59,917 nt of DNA, from positions 1 through 59,917 of the forward strand of contig CALKDK010000059.1 of the NCBI GenBank assembly GCA_938084055.1. The letters are read 5' to 3'. Positions 9,033-19,690 of the stretch are shown here, piece by piece. The position numbers and the translations under genes were made by a program. The notes beneath the pieces were generated by a model that worked only from the letters and a program-made list of their open reading frames with translations, ran no database searches and was not told the origin of the DNA. Origin of the DNA: an uncultured Luminiphilus sp. GTDB lineage: Bacteria; Pseudomonadota; Gammaproteobacteria; Pseudomonadales; Halieaceae. Position 1 is the stretch's first letter. Each line of letters opens with the position of its first letter.

Positions 9033-11654
9033 ATGCACCCCATCGCTATCAATAATTCCGCAGGACGGTTTTTGCTGTTGCTGTTACTGGCGACATGGCT
9101 GTGCTTGCCGCTGCAAGCAAGCGCGCAGACTGAAGCCTTCACCATCAGCGACATTCGAGTCGAGGGCCTTCAGCGTATTTCACCCGGGAGCGTTTTCGCT
9201 GCACTGCCTGTAGGGGTCGGGGACGTCGCTGATACCTATGCGATCCGCGCAGCGGCAAAAAACCTGTTCGCAACGGGTAACTTTGATGATATTTCCATTG
9301 GTCGCGACGGCTCAGTACTGGTCGTTACGGTCGCTGAGCGTCCCAGCATCAGTGAGATAACCATCGATGGCAATAAGGCGATTGAAACAGAAGCGCTGCT
9401 GGATGGCCTAAAAGGAGCGGGGCTCTCCGTGGGTAATGTTTTCCAGAGGTCCACCCTTGAGGGCATGCAGCTGGAGCTGCAGCGACAATATGTATTGCAG
9501 GGACGATACGATGCGCGTATCGAAGCGGAGGTTATTCCCGAGCCTCGAAATCGGGTTTCAATCGCTATCGACGTCAATGAGGGAACAGTAGCGTCCATCA
9601 AACATATCAACGTGGTGGGCAATACGATTTATACCGATGAAGATCTACGTGACGTCTTCGAATTAAAGACCACGGGCTGGTTCTCCTTCTTCACCAGCGA
9701 TGACAAATACTCAAAGGAGAAACTGACATCCGATCTGGAAGCGCTTAGCTCCTACTACCTGGACAGGGGTTATCTCGAATTCAATATCGACTCAACCCAA
9801 ATCGCAATATCGCCCGGCATGGAGGCGGTCTATATTACCGCCAACGTTACCGAGGGCGAACGTTTTACGGTGAGTGAGGTTGGGCTATCGGGTGATCTCG
9901 TCCTGCCAGAGTCTGATCTGGAGCGTTTCCTGCTGGTGCGGGAAGGTCAGGTGTACTCCCAGGCGCTGGTGACGACTACGGAAGATTATCTCACCCGCCG
10001 CTTGGGTAATGAGGGGTATAACTTTGCCACGGTCACGGGCATCCCGGAAGTGGAGGAGGATGCCAAGGTCAAAATCAAATTCTTTGTCGATCCCGGCAAG
10101 CGTACCTATGTCAGAAGGATAGAATTCAACGGTAACCTAGACACCGCCGACGACGTACTGCGACGGGAGATGCGGCAGATGGAGTCGGCGCCCGCATCTG
10201 CAGCGTCAATTGAGCAGGGCCGGGTGCGCCTGCAGCGATTGGGCTTTTTCAAGACGGTCGACGTTGAGACGAATGAAGTAGCGGGCCATGACGACCTGAT
10301 TGATGTTGAATATTCCGTCGAAGAGCAGTCTTTCGGTTCCATTGGGGGCAGTATCGGTTACGCCCAGGACGCTGGTCTCATCCTCGGTTTGAACCTCCAG
10401 CAAAATAATTTCCTGGGGACCGGCAAGCGAGTTGGTGTAAGCCTCAATTCTTCACGCTATCAGGACGTCATAAGCCTGAACTACACCAACCCCTACTTTA
10501 CCGAGGATGGCGTGAGCCGGGGTTTCAGTGTTTTTTATCGGAAAACCGATCTGTCTGAGATCAACGTGGCCAGCTACACCACGGACACAGTTGGCGCCAA
10601 TATGAACTTTGGATACCCGATCAGTGAAACCCAGCGTCTCGGGTTTTCATTTGGTGTGGCTGATACCCGAATTACGGCTGGCCAGTATGCGGTTCAGGAG
10701 ATCAAGGCGAGCCCGCGCTTGGAGGACTTTGTTGAGGGATGGTACGAGAGCACCTTGCAGGCGGGTGGCACCTATGCGGCGGCTGAGGTGCTGCGCCCTA
10801 TTGCCGAACTTCCGATTACCGCACTGACCATTCCCGATCAGTTGGGATTCCTGGATCTGAATGGCGATGAGTACACGAATTTCACGGTCACCGGATCGTG
10901 GCTGCAGTCCACCTTGAACCGCGGCCAGTTGGCCACTCGGGGTGTTTCCCAGTCGGTGGCGCTGGAAGTTTCAGTCCCATTCTCTGACCTGGAGTTCTAC
11001 AAGCTGACGTACAGGGGCGAAATTTATCTGCCCCTGTATCAGGAATTCACCTTGCATTTCCGGGGAGAGTTGGGCTATGGCGGGGGCTACGGGGATACCA
11101 GTGAGTTACCGTTCTATGAGCACTTCTTTGCCGGTGGGTTTGGGTCAGTGAGGGGCTATGAAGCCAATACACTGGGGCCCCGTAGCACGCCCCCCCTTAT
11201 CTACTCATCGAGCTCGCCGGTTACCCAGATTGACGAAAACGGGAATCCCACGCAGGTTGGTGGACCGTCAGGCCGTGATTTTGGCTATGTCGTGGACCCG
11301 AGCACTGGCAAAATAGTGGTGCAACCAATTTCCACCCGCCCCGACCCGTTTGGTGGCAATGTTCTGGCGGAGGGGAGTGCAGAACTGTTGTTCCCCATGC
11401 CCTTCATCAAGGACAGAAGTTCATTACGTTCGGCGCTCTTCTTTGATATTGGTAATGTTTTCAATACCAATTGTCGCAGTAATCAGGTCAATTGCTTTGA
11501 TATTGAAGCCGGCGAGTTGAGGTATTCTGTAGGTGTGGGAGTGACTTGGTTATCAGGTTTCGGTCCCCTTACCTTCAGCCTTGCCAAGCCGCTGAATGCC
11601 AGTGAGATAGATGAGCGTGAAGTATTCCAGTTTACTTTGGGTCGAAGTTTTTAA
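9033..11654 (+). CDS. bamA: Outer membrane protein assembly factor BamA
   Basis: Core beta-barrel of the BAM complex that inserts outer-membrane proteins. The start at 9033 gives MHPIAINNS, then a leucine-rich signal peptide ending at about Ala31 (LQASA/Q). Five POTRA domains follow (about residues 34-430), beginning FTISDIRVEGLQRISPG. The C-terminal barrel includes the conserved FFAGGFGSVRGYEANTLGPR and ends in Phe. Total length is 873 residues, longer than E. coli's 810 because of loop insertions near residues 570-620 and 720-760. An in-frame start at 8919 overlaps rseP and adds 38 residues without signal-peptide character. It is followed by skp. Confidence 0.97.
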   Translation: MHPIAINNSAGRFLLLLLLATWLCLPLQASAQTEAFTISDIRVEGLQRISPGSVFAALPVGVGDVADTYAIRAAAKNLFATGNFDDISIGRDGSVLVVTVAERPSISEITIDGNKAIETEALLDGLKGAGLSVGNVFQRSTLEGMQLELQRQYVLQGRYDARIEAEVIPEPRNRVSIAIDVNEGTVASIKHINVVGNTIYTDEDLRDVFELKTTGWFSFFTSDDKYSKEKLTSDLEALSSYYLDRGYLEFNIDSTQIAISPGMEAVYITANVTEGERFTVSEVGLSGDLVLPESDLERFLLVREGQVYSQALVTTTEDYLTRRLGNEGYNFATVTGIPEVEEDAKVKIKFFVDPGKRTYVRRIEFNGNLDTADDVLRREMRQMESAPASAASIEQGRVRLQRLGFFKTVDVETNEVAGHDDLIDVEYSVEEQSFGSIGGSIGYAQDAGLILGLNLQQNNFLGTGKRVGVSLNSSRYQDVISLNYTNPYFTEDGVSRGFSVFYRKTDLSEINVASYTTDTVGANMNFGYPISETQRLGFSFGVADTRITAGQYAVQEIKASPRLEDFVEGWYESTLQAGGTYAAAEVLRPIAELPITALTIPDQLGFLDLNGDEYTNFTVTGSWLQSTLNRGQLATRGVSQSVALEVSVPFSDLEFYKLTYRGEIYLPLYQEFTLHFRGELGYGGGYGDTSELPFYEHFFAGGFGSVRGYEANTLGPRSTPPLIYSSSSPVTQIDENGNPTQVGGPSGRDFGYVVDPSTGKIVVQPISTRPDPFGGNVLAEGSAELLFPMPFIKDRSSLRSALFFDIGNVFNTNCRSNQVNCFDIEAGELRYSVGVGVTWLSGFGPLTFSLAKPLNASEIDEREVFQFTLGRSF

Positions 11655-11681
11655 TTTTAAATTCTGTTGAGGGAGTTAGCC

Positions 11682-12203
11682 GTGAAGCCATTTAATAAAT
11701 TCTTGTTGTCCCTGGTGCTGGTCGCACTGCCGGGCCTCGCCCTTGCACAGGGAAAGATCGCAGTGGTTAATCTCGAAGAAGCCATTTTACAGACAGACGT
11801 CGCGCAGCAGCGCCTGACGGAGTTCGAGAAGAATGAGGATTTCACGAGCGACAAGGAAGAGTTCGAAAATCTTCGAAAGGAACTCGACAAGCTGGTTCAG
11901 GACTTTCAGCGTGACCAGGCGGCTATGAGTGAGGACCAAATGGTAGCGGCGCGCCAGAAAATGGCCAGCAAAAATTCGGATCTCGAGTATGTTGCGAAAA
12001 AACTACAGACCATGCAGCAGCAGAATGCCCAGCTTGTCTTCCAGGAGCTTGCGCCCAAAGCTCGGCAAGTGCTGAGCGACATTATAACTACCGAGGGTAT
12101 AGGGCTGCTGCTGCAGCAGCAAACCGTCATTCATGCTGATTTGGGTTATAGCATCACGGCCAAGGTGACCGACAAGCTCAATCAGTTGCCCGCTGACGAG
12201 TGA
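11682..12203 (+). CDS. skp: Periplasmic chaperone Skp/OmpH
   Basis: Trimeric periplasmic chaperone that keeps unfolded outer-membrane proteins soluble on the way to BamA. The 173-residue protein has a signal peptide (MKPFNKFLLSLVLVALPG, cleavage after about Ala22), then GKIAVVNLEEAI and a long charged coiled-coil region, as in the family. The GTG at 11682 is chosen because a GAGGGA box lies 7 bp upstream; a TTG at 11667 overlaps that box. Location between bamA and lpxD is canonical. Confidence 0.95.
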   Translation: MKPFNKFLLSLVLVALPGLALAQGKIAVVNLEEAILQTDVAQQRLTEFEKNEDFTSDKEEFENLRKELDKLVQDFQRDQAAMSEDQMVAARQKMASKNSDLEYVAKKLQTMQQQNAQLVFQELAPKARQVLSDIITTEGIGLLLQQQTVIHADLGYSITAKVTDKLNQLPADE

Positions 12204-12215
12204 AGTCAATTTCCC

Positions 12216-13256
12216 TTGCTGACGCTGGGTGACATCGCTGCGCGGCTCTCACTGGAGTTTCGTGGACCTGCAGAAACTGAGATTAGTGGGGTAGCACCAC
12301 TCGCGACAGCGGGTGGCGAGCAGCTCAGTTTTGTGGTCAAAAAAATTCACCTGCCCATGGTGGCGGGCACTCGGGCCGGGGTTCTGATTTTGCGAAACGA
12401 GTGGCTGGACTGTTGGTCTGGCCCCGCGCTCATCAGTGATGACCCCTACCTCAGTTTTGCCAGGGTGACCCAGCTTTTCGATAATCGACCAAAGGGCTCT
12501 GGCAGCACCCACCCCACCGCCGTTGTACACGCTTCCGCTGAGGTGGGCGCGGGGGTGACTATCGGCCCCCATGCCGTGTTGGAGGAAGGTGTTGTCGTTG
12601 CTGAGGGAGCAACAATCGGAGCGGGGGTTTATCTGGGGCACCATTCCCGCATCGGTCGGCGCACCCGGGTATACCCTAATGTCGTCATCTACCATGACGT
12701 CGTTGTTGGGGAAGATTGTGTTATCCACGGCAACGCAACGATTGGTGCGGACGGCTTTGGCTTTGCGCCCTGCCGGGAAGAGGGGTGGGTCAAAATAATC
12801 CAGATGGGCGGTGTTCGCCTCGGAGACCGCGTTGAAATTGGTGCCAGCACGACAATAGACCGGGGAGCACTGGAAGATACGGTCCTGGAAGACAATGTAA
12901 TTATCGATGACCAGGTGCATATCGGTCATAACGTGACGGTGGGCGCACGAACGGGTATGGCCGCGTGCACGGGGGTGGGCGGTAGTACCGTTATTGGCAA
13001 AGACTGTACTTTTGCGGGAATGGTGGGTGTGGGCGACCATATCCGCATTGTCGACAATGTTCATGTCAATGGGCAGGGTAGGGTGAGCAAGTCGTTGGAG
13101 GAGCCCGGGCTGTATGCCTCGGGAACGCCGATCCAGCCCTACCGGGACTGGAGCAAGAATGCCGTGCGATTCGAACAATTGGCGACCCTGGCACGTCGGG
13201 TAGCGGAGCTTGAAAAACGATTGGCCGATGCAAATGCTAAGACGGAGGACAGCTGA
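12216..13256 (+). CDS. lpxD: UDP-3-O-(3-hydroxyacyl)glucosamine N-acyltransferase
   Basis: Third step of lipid A synthesis, adding the N-linked hydroxyacyl chain. The 346-residue protein has the N-terminal uridine-binding domain (about 1-95) and a left-handed beta-helix of hexapeptide repeats (about 100-300). It contains the conserved [40 protein letters not shown] and [11 protein letters not shown] stretches. The apparent start is TTG at 12216, since no ATG or GTG occurs near the conserved N-terminus. Its stop overlaps the fabZ start by one base (TGATG), indicating translational coupling. Confidence 0.96.
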   Translation: MLTLGDIAARLSLEFRGPAETEISGVAPLATAGGEQLSFVVKKIHLPMVAGTRAGVLILRNEWLDCWSGPALISDDPYLSFARVTQLFDNRPKGSGSTHPTAVVHASAEVGAGVTIGPHAVLEEGVVVAEGATIGAGVYLGHHSRIGRRTRVYPNVVIYHDVVVGEDCVIHGNATIGADGFGFAPCREEGWVKIIQMGGVRLGDRVEIGASTTIDRGALEDTVLEDNVIIDDQVHIGHNVTVGARTGMAACTGVGGSTVIGKDCTFAGMVGVGDHIRIVDNVHVNGQGRVSKSLEEPGLYASGTPIQPYRDWSKNAVRFEQLATLARRVAELEKRLADANAKTEDS

Positions 13257-13690
13257 TGATTATGGATATCGCCGATATAAGGGCGCATTTGCCCCATCGT
13301 TACCCGTTCCTTTTGGTAGACCGGGTGGTGTCCCTCGAACTCGGCGAGTCAATTCATGCCTACAAAAACCTGAGTATCAACGAGCCCTTCTTCGATGGCC
13401 ATTTTCCGGATGAGCCGGTCTTTCCTGGTGTCCTGCTTATTGAGGCCTTGGCCCAGGCGGCGGGCGTTCTGGGATTTAAAACCATGGGTAAAACCCCCAG
13501 TGATGGCGCTATCTATTATCTTGTGGGTGTTGATGGCCTGCGTTTCAAGCGGCCCTGTGTGCCGGGGGATCGGGTCGATCTCTTCGCGAAAATAGTCAGT
13601 GAGCGCCGGGGCATCTGGAAATTTGAGGTCAGGGCTGAGGTGGCCGGGACACTGTGCGCCTCGGCCACTATTCTCTGTGCCAACCGCTGA
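13256..13690 (+). CDS. fabZ: 3-hydroxyacyl-[ACP] dehydratase FabZ
   Basis: Dehydrates 3-hydroxyacyl-ACP in fatty acid synthesis and so competes with LpxA and LpxD for hydroxyacyl-ACP. The 144-residue hot-dog protein contains [13 protein letters not shown], the catalytic-His segment [16 protein letters not shown] with the catalytic Glu in [11 protein letters not shown], and [16 protein letters not shown]. It overlaps the end of lpxD by one base and is followed after three bases by lpxA. Confidence 0.97.
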   Translation: MIMDIADIRAHLPHRYPFLLVDRVVSLELGESIHAYKNLSINEPFFDGHFPDEPVFPGVLLIEALAQAAGVLGFKTMGKTPSDGAIYYLVGVDGLRFKRPCVPGDRVDLFAKIVSERRGIWKFEVRAEVAGTLCASATILCANR

Positions 13691-13693
13691 ATC

Positions 13694-14464
13694 GTGATTC
13701 ACCCGACAGCCATTATTGACCCGGATGCGAGCATCGCGGAGGGTGTGGTGGTTGGACCCTATTCGGTGATCGGGTCCGGGGTTGTCATTGGCGCGGGAAC
13801 CGTCGTTGAACCCCATGTGGTCATTCGTGGTCCTACACGCATCGGCGAGAGAAATCACATTTATCAATTCAGTACGGTGGGCGAGGCCACGCCTGACCTG
13901 AAGTACCGTGATGAGCCCACCGAACTGGTAATTGGGGATGACAACATAATCCGCGAAAATGTCACGATTCATCGAGGTACCGTACAGGATCGATGCATCA
14001 CCCAGATCGGAGATCACAACCTCATCATGGCATATGTTCATATTGGCCATGACAGTGTCGTCGGGAGCCATACCATTTTGGTGAACAATACCGCCCTGGC
14101 GGGCCACGTGGTGATTGGTGACTGGGCGATCCTCAGTGGCTACACGCTGGTGCATCAGTTTTGCAAAATCGGCGCACACAGCTTCAGTGGCATGGGTACC
14201 GGAATCGGCAAGGATGTCCCGGCGTATGTCACCGTTGCGGGCAGCCCGGCGGAGGCCAAAACAATCAATGCTGAGGGGCTGCGGCGACGTGGCTTTGATA
14301 GCCACACAATCGCTGAACTGCGCAGGGCCTACAAGATTATCTATCGTCAGGGTCTAACCCTGGATGCTGCGGTGCAAAGGTTAGAGGGTATGGTGAAGGA
14401 AACGCCCCAAATTCAAGATTTGGTTGACAGCTTGCTTGGCTCAGAGCGCGGCATCGTCCGCTGA
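13694..14464 (+). CDS. lpxA: Acyl-[ACP]-UDP-N-acetylglucosamine O-acyltransferase
   Basis: First step of lipid A synthesis. The 256-residue protein starts with GTG (MIHPTAIIDPDASIAEGV). It forms a hexapeptide beta-helix with the catalytic-His segment MAYVHIGHDSVVGSHTIL and SGYTLVHQFCKIGAHSFSG, then the C-terminal helical domain with GLRRRGFDSHTIAELRRAYK. It lies in the lpxD-fabZ-lpxA-lpxB cluster with 17 bp to lpxB. Confidence 0.97.
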   Translation: MIHPTAIIDPDASIAEGVVVGPYSVIGSGVVIGAGTVVEPHVVIRGPTRIGERNHIYQFSTVGEATPDLKYRDEPTELVIGDDNIIRENVTIHRGTVQDRCITQIGDHNLIMAYVHIGHDSVVGSHTILVNNTALAGHVVIGDWAILSGYTLVHQFCKIGAHSFSGMGTGIGKDVPAYVTVAGSPAEAKTINAEGLRRRGFDSHTIAELRRAYKIIYRQGLTLDAAVQRLEGMVKETPQIQDLVDSLLGSERGIVR

Positions 14465-14481
14465 CGGGGGATACGAAGGTC

Positions 14482-15612
14482 ATGCGGCTCGGTGTGCTGG
14501 CAGGAGAGGCTTCGGGCGATATACTGGGCGCCGCCGTGACCCGCGAACTGCGCGGGCGCCACCCCGATTTACAGCTGCGGGGTATCGGGGGTGATGGACT
14601 GGCAGGACAGGGCTTGGCGTCTGCCTATCCCATGGATCGTTTATCGGTATTTGGCATTGTCGATCCGCTAAAGCGGCTGCCCGAACTGCTCCGTATAAGG
14701 CGGCGAATGTTCCAGGATCAGGTGGGTTGGCAGCCAGACTGTTTTTTGGGGGTCGACAGCCCTGACTTCAATCTTACCCTGGAGGCCAAGTTGAAGGCTC
14801 AAGGGGTTCGGACGGCGCATCTGGTCAGCCCCTCGGTTTGGGCCTGGCGTGCAGGGCGTGTACACAAAATTGCACGCGCTGTTGACTTGATGCTGTGTCT
14901 TTTGCCTTTTGAACCAGAGTTTTACCGCGCTGCGGGTGTTCCCGCCATCTGTGTCGGTCACCCCCTGATAGAGGAGCTGCGCGACCTGCCCCCTCAGCAG
15001 AATGTCAGGGAAGCGTTGGGTTTCAAGCCCAATGAATCGATACTCGCGGTCTTGCCCGGAAGTCGGGCGGGCGAGGTCGCTGCACTGATGTCTGTCTACG
15101 CGGCAACCATGCAACGGCTGGCAGCCAGCCACAAAGATCTTCAATTTGTTATTCCCGCGGCCAATGAGGATCGAAAACGGCAGATCGGTGCAGTGCTGGA
15201 GGGTCTTGATCTACCCGTGACCCTAGTCACCGGCAGGGGGCGTGAGGTCATGCTCGCCAGTGATGCTGTTTTGCTGGCTTCGGGAACGGCGACGCTTGAG
15301 GCTATGCTCCTGGGTCGTCCGATGGTCATAGCTTACCGTATGCCGTGGCTTTCCTGGCAGATTCTGTCCCGCCTGGCGGTCACCCCTTTTGTCGGGCTGC
15401 CCAATGTACTTGCCGGACGACAGGTGGTTCCCGAGCTTCTGCAGGACGCCGCGTCTCCCGACCAACTCGCACAAGAAGTTGAAAACGTATTGCAATTTGG
15501 CGAGGAGACGCAGGTTCCGATTTTTACCGAACTGGCGGCGCAGATCGGCGGAGGATTTGCCGGGCGAGCCGCTGATGCCATAGATGCGCTGACGGATCAC
15601 CGACGTGCCTGA
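14482..15612 (+). CDS. lpxB: Lipid A disaccharide synthase
   Basis: GT19 glycosyltransferase that joins UDP-2,3-diacylglucosamine and lipid X at the inner membrane. The 376-residue protein starts [17 protein letters not shown] and contains the family motifs [35 protein letters not shown] and [19 protein letters not shown]. It overlaps rnhB by eight bases. Confidence 0.97.
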   Translation: MRLGVLAGEASGDILGAAVTRELRGRHPDLQLRGIGGDGLAGQGLASAYPMDRLSVFGIVDPLKRLPELLRIRRRMFQDQVGWQPDCFLGVDSPDFNLTLEAKLKAQGVRTAHLVSPSVWAWRAGRVHKIARAVDLMLCLLPFEPEFYRAAGVPAICVGHPLIEELRDLPPQQNVREALGFKPNESILAVLPGSRAGEVAALMSVYAATMQRLAASHKDLQFVIPAANEDRKRQIGAVLEGLDLPVTLVTGRGREVMLASDAVLLASGTATLEAMLLGRPMVIAYRMPWLSWQILSRLAVTPFVGLPNVLAGRQVVPELLQDAASPDQLAQEVENVLQFGEETQVPIFTELAAQIGGGFAGRAADAIDALTDHRRA

Positions 15613-16219
15613 CCTGTTTTCCGGGGCGACATTTACTGAAGGTTATAGCTGCATTGCCGGCGTAGATGAGGTGGGTCGGGGGCCTCTGGCGGGTGATGTC
15701 GTGGCGGCGGCCGTAATTTTCGGCGATGAGGTACCCGAGGGCGTTACAGATTCAAAAAAACTCACGGCGGCTCACAGGGAGCGGCTTTCCGCAGCGATCA
15801 AGTCCAAGGCTCGTGCATGGTGTATTGCCCGCGCTTCGGTTCAGGAGATCGATGCCCTCAATATTTTACAGGCATCACTTCTGGCCATGCACAGGGCCGT
15901 TGCCGGTCTGGCGCAACAGCCTGACCTGGTATTGGTGGATGGTAATCATCTACCGCGCTGGCCTTACGAAGCCCGCCCGATAGTTGGCGGTGATGCTCTT
16001 GAGGCCACTATAGGGGCCGCCTCAATTCTGGCGAAAGTTCAGCGCGATGCCGAGATGAGGGCCTTTGATGCCCAGTATCCAAACTACGGGTTTGCTCGGC
16101 ATAAGGGCTACCCAACCCGTGAGCATCTGGATGCCCTGGCGCAGCTCGGGGTGACTCCTCTGCACAGAAAGAGTTTTGCACCGGTTAAACGCTTGATTAC
16201 CCAAGCCAACCTCAGCTAG
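15605..16219 (+). CDS. rnhB: Ribonuclease HII
   Basis: Removes RNA from RNA/DNA hybrids and single misincorporated ribonucleotides. The 204-residue protein starts with GTG. Motifs include the catalytic [19 protein letters not shown] (Asp-Glu pair), [30 protein letters not shown] and [15 protein letters not shown], the full RNase HII set. It overlaps the end of lpxB, as is common in this gene order. Confidence 0.97.
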   Translation: MPDLFSGATFTEGYSCIAGVDEVGRGPLAGDVVAAAVIFGDEVPEGVTDSKKLTAAHRERLSAAIKSKARAWCIARASVQEIDALNILQASLLAMHRAVAGLAQQPDLVLVDGNHLPRWPYEARPIVGGDALEATIGAASILAKVQRDAEMRAFDAQYPNYGFARHKGYPTREHLDALAQLGVTPLHRKSFAPVKRLITQANLS

Positions 16220-16228
16220 CGTTTACCT

Positions 16229-19200
16229 ATGAGTCAGTTTGTTCACCTGCGTCTGCACACCGAGTTCTCACTGGTCGATGGTCTGGTGCGCATCCCGACG
16301 TTGATGAATGAGGTTGCCCAGCTGGGCATGCCTGCCGTTGCTGTGACGGATGCCACCAACTTTTATGGCCTCATCAAGGCCTATAAGGCAGCCCAGCGCC
16401 AGGGATTGAAGTTGCTGGTTGGTGTTGATCTGTGGGTTGAGGACCAGGAAGATCGCGATCGACCCAGACCGATCTGCTTGCTGGCTATGGATGGGCAGGG
16501 TTATCACAATTTAACGCTGCTGATTTCCAGGGCCTGGCGGGAGGGTCAGTACCAGGGCTCTCCAAGGGTGCACCGGGAATGGCTTGATGAGCATGCCGGG
16601 GGCGTCCTCGCGTTGTCGGGTGGCTGCCAGGGCGATATCGGACAACTCCTCGTCAATGGGCACGAACGGGAGGCCAGGACGGCGCTGCAGCAGTGGATGG
16701 CAACCTTCCCGGGACGTTTTTACCTCGAGGTACACCGCACGGGCCGTCGTGGAGAAGAGGATTACCTGCATGCGGTCACTGATCTTGCACTGGAGCTGCA
16801 ATGCCCTGTCGTCGCGACCAATGACGTACGCTTTCTGGGAACGGATGAGTTTGAGGCCCATGAGGCTAGGGTTTGTATAGGTGATGGTCGGACCCTGGAT
16901 GATCCGCGGCGCCCCCGACTTTACTCAGACCAGCAATACCTGCGCTCTCCGGCGGAAATGGTGGACTTATTCAGTGATTTGCCTGAGGCCATAGCCAATA
17001 CCATTGAAATTGCGCGACGTTGCTCAGTCACCATACCCCTTGGGGAGCCCAGCCTGCCCGATTTCCCTGTTCCCGAGGGAATGACCATTGAAGATTACCT
17101 GGGCCAGCTATCCCATGAGGGGCTGGTGCGGCGCTTTGAGCAGCTCGATATCAGCGATCCGGTTGTCAACGACGAATACCGGCGTCGTCTCGATTTTGAA
17201 TTGGGGGTCATCAATGAGATGGGCTTCCCGGGCTACTTCCTGGTGGTTATGGACTTTATCCGCTGGGGCAAACAACAGGGTATACCGGTGGGTCCTGGAA
17301 GGGGCTCCGGCGCGGGCTCCCTGGTTGCCTATGCCCTAGAAATTACCGATCTTGATCCGCTGGCCTATGACCTGCTTTTTGAACGTTTTCTCAACCCCCA
17401 ACGGGTATCAATGCCGGACTTTGACGTCGATTTTTGTATGGATCGTCGCGATGAGGTGATCGACTACGTGGCCGAGACTTATGGCCGCGAGGCGGTTTCC
17501 CAGATAATTACCTTCGGCACAATGGCTGCCAAGGCCGTTGTTCGCGATGTGGCCCGGGTGCTGGACAAGCCCTATGGTCTGGCGGACAAAATGTCCAAGT
17601 TAATCCCCTTCGAAGTGGGTATGACTCTCGACAAGGCCCTTGAGCAGGAGGAAGCACTGCGCCAGTTGCTGTCGGAGGATGCCTCAGCTCAGGAAATCTG
17701 GGATATGGCCGTGCAGCTGGAGGGCATTACCCGCAATGTGGGCAAGCATGCCGGAGGCGTGGTGATTGCCCCCTCACTTCTCACCGACTTTTCTCCCCTC
17801 TATTGCGATGAAGAGGGTGGAGGACTGGTCACCCAGTACGATAAAAATGATGTCGAGGAAGCGGGGCTTGTAAAGTTTGACTTTCTGGGCTTGCGCACGC
17901 TGACCATCATCGACTGGGCAGTTGCCATGATTAATGGGGCTGGGACGGGGCCCAGTGGTGAGGCGCTGGATATCAGCAGCATCCCCCTCGATGACTCGGC
18001 GGTCTTTTCATTGTTGAAGTCCGGGGACACTACAGCGGTATTTCAACTCGAATCCCGAGGCATGAAAGATCTTATCAAGCGCCTGCAACCGGATTCCTTT
18101 GAAGATATTATTGCGCTGGTGGCTTTGTTCAGACCGGGACCCCTGCAGTCCGGGATGGTAGACAATTTCATCAATCGGAAACACGGCCGTGAGGCCCTGG
18201 CGTACCCCGACCATGCTTACCAGCATGAGTCCCTGAAACCGATTCTGGAGCCCACCTACGGCATTATCCTGTACCAGGAACAGGTGATGCAGATCGCCCA
18301 GGAGCTGGCTGGGTACACCCTGGGTGGTGCTGATTTGCTGCGTCGGGCCATGGGTAAGAAAAAACCCGAGGAAATGGCCAAGCAACGGTCCGTTTTTGCT
18401 GAGGGCGCAGCAGGCAAGGGTATAGACCCCAACCTGGCCATGAAGATTTTCGATCTTGTGGAAAAATTTGCAGGTTATGGCTTTAACAAATCCCATTCCG
18501 CCGCCTATGCCTTGGTGTCTTACCAGACCGGGTGGCTAAAGGCTCATTATCCATCCGAGTTCATGGCCGCCGTCATGAGTTCGGAATTGGACAATACAGA
18601 CAAGCTTCTAACCCTGAGAGACGAGTGCCGGGACATGGGGGTGACGCTGCGGCTGCCCGCGGTGAATGAGGGCCATTACCTGTTTACCGTTGATCATGAG
18701 GGGGCTGTGATTTATGGCCTTGGGGCCATCAAGGGGCTGGGAGAGGGGCCGGTTGAAAATCTTTTGGCGGCCCGAAAAATGGGGGGTGATTTCAAAGATT
18801 TATTTGATCTGTGTTCGCGCACTGACCCGCGTAAGGTTAACCGTCGGGCACTCGAGGCCCTTATTAAAAGTGGCGCCCTCGATGAGTTTGGCGTGGAGCG
18901 CTGGATACAGTTGGCAGCTCTCGACGATGCGCTGAAGGCCGCTGAGCAGACATCTGCCAACGATGAAGCGGGTATGACCGATCTTTTCGGCGAGGTTACC
19001 CCTGCGGCTGATGGAGATGCCTATGCAGAGCACCGCCGCGTTCGGCCATGGACACTAAAAGAAATCCTCAATGGCGAAAAAGAGAGTGTGGGTAGCTTTT
19101 TGAGTGGCCATCCCATGCAGGAATATGACAACGAGATCCGTAAATTTGCTCCACGTCGGATCCGTGACCTGCAACCTGAGAGCAGCACGACGGTGGCCGG

Positions 19201-19690
19201 GTTGATTGTGGATGTTAGAACAATCAAGACCCAGCGGGGTGTGATGGCTGTCTTAAAACTGGATGATAATACCGGACAAATCGAGTCGACCGTGTACGCG
19301 GAGGCGTATACTGAACATCGGGATTTACTGGTCAAGGACCGCATCGTGTTACTGGAAGGGCGCGTACAGACCGACGATTATTCGGGAGGCTTGTCGATGC
19401 GCGCCCGTGAAATCAGGTCGTTGGAGCAGGCACGGCTTTCCAGGGTAAGTGAGATCCGGCTCGAGGTATACAATGATGGTTTGGATCGGGAGTTGAGACA
19501 GTTAATAAAAGATGCGCTGCTGACTGCAGGTGGCGGTGACTGTCCAGTCACCGTAGATTATTTCCAACCTCAGGGGACAGCGCGCGTAATACTGGGTGAC
19601 CAGTGGCGGGTTTACCCCACTGACGATTTGCTGGAGCGTCTGCGGGGCACTGTCGGAGGTGAACATGTGGAAATTATCTACGAGCGGTAG
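16229..19690 (+). CDS. dnaE: DNA polymerase III alpha subunit
   Basis: Replicative polymerase subunit. The 1153-residue protein has the N-terminal PHP domain (FVHLRLHTEFSLVDGLV), the C-family polymerase core including GPGRGSGAGSLVAYAL and the catalytic DFDVDFC (around residues 400-406), the GKHAGGVVIAP segment and GFNKSHSAAYALVSYQTG. A C-terminal OB-fold region completes it. Length matches E. coli (1160). The expected downstream gene accA is absent; a Nudix lipoprotein gene starts inside the last 26 bases. Confidence 0.98.
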   Translation: MSQFVHLRLHTEFSLVDGLVRIPTLMNEVAQLGMPAVAVTDATNFYGLIKAYKAAQRQGLKLLVGVDLWVEDQEDRDRPRPICLLAMDGQGYHNLTLLISRAWREGQYQGSPRVHREWLDEHAGGVLALSGGCQGDIGQLLVNGHEREARTALQQWMATFPGRFYLEVHRTGRRGEEDYLHAVTDLALELQCPVVATNDVRFLGTDEFEAHEARVCIGDGRTLDDPRRPRLYSDQQYLRSPAEMVDLFSDLPEAIANTIEIARRCSVTIPLGEPSLPDFPVPEGMTIEDYLGQLSHEGLVRRFEQLDISDPVVNDEYRRRLDFELGVINEMGFPGYFLVVMDFIRWGKQQGIPVGPGRGSGAGSLVAYALEITDLDPLAYDLLFERFLNPQRVSMPDFDVDFCMDRRDEVIDYVAETYGREAVSQIITFGTMAAKAVVRDVARVLDKPYGLADKMSKLIPFEVGMTLDKALEQEEALRQLLSEDASAQEIWDMAVQLEGITRNVGKHAGGVVIAPSLLTDFSPLYCDEEGGGLVTQYDKNDVEEAGLVKFDFLGLRTLTIIDWAVAMINGAGTGPSGEALDISSIPLDDSAVFSLLKSGDTTAVFQLESRGMKDLIKRLQPDSFEDIIALVALFRPGPLQSGMVDNFINRKHGREALAYPDHAYQHESLKPILEPTYGIILYQEQVMQIAQELAGYTLGGADLLRRAMGKKKPEEMAKQRSVFAEGAAGKGIDPNLAMKIFDLVEKFAGYGFNKSHSAAYALVSYQTGWLKAHYPSEFMAAVMSSELDNTDKLLTLRDECRDMGVTLRLPAVNEGHYLFTVDHEGAVIYGLGAIKGLGEGPVENLLAARKMGGDFKDLFDLCSRTDPRKVNRRALEALIKSGALDEFGVERWIQLAALDDALKAAEQTSANDEAGMTDLFGEVTPAADGDAYAEHRRVRPWTLKEILNGEKESVGSFLSGHPMQEYDNEIRKFAPRRIRDLQPESSTTVAGLIVDVRTIKTQRGVMAVLKLDDNTGQIESTVYAEAYTEHRDLLVKDRIVLLEGRVQTDDYSGGLSMRAREIRSLEQARLSRVSEIRLEVYNDGLDRELRQLIKDALLTAGGGDCPVTVDYFQPQGTARVILGDQWRVYPTDDLLERLRGTVGGEHVEIIYER

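Noticed and set aside
12249-13178. A 309-residue open frame antisense to lpxD
   Set aside because: It is a frame shadow of lpxD, with no start signal or family motif and residue composition typical of antisense translation.
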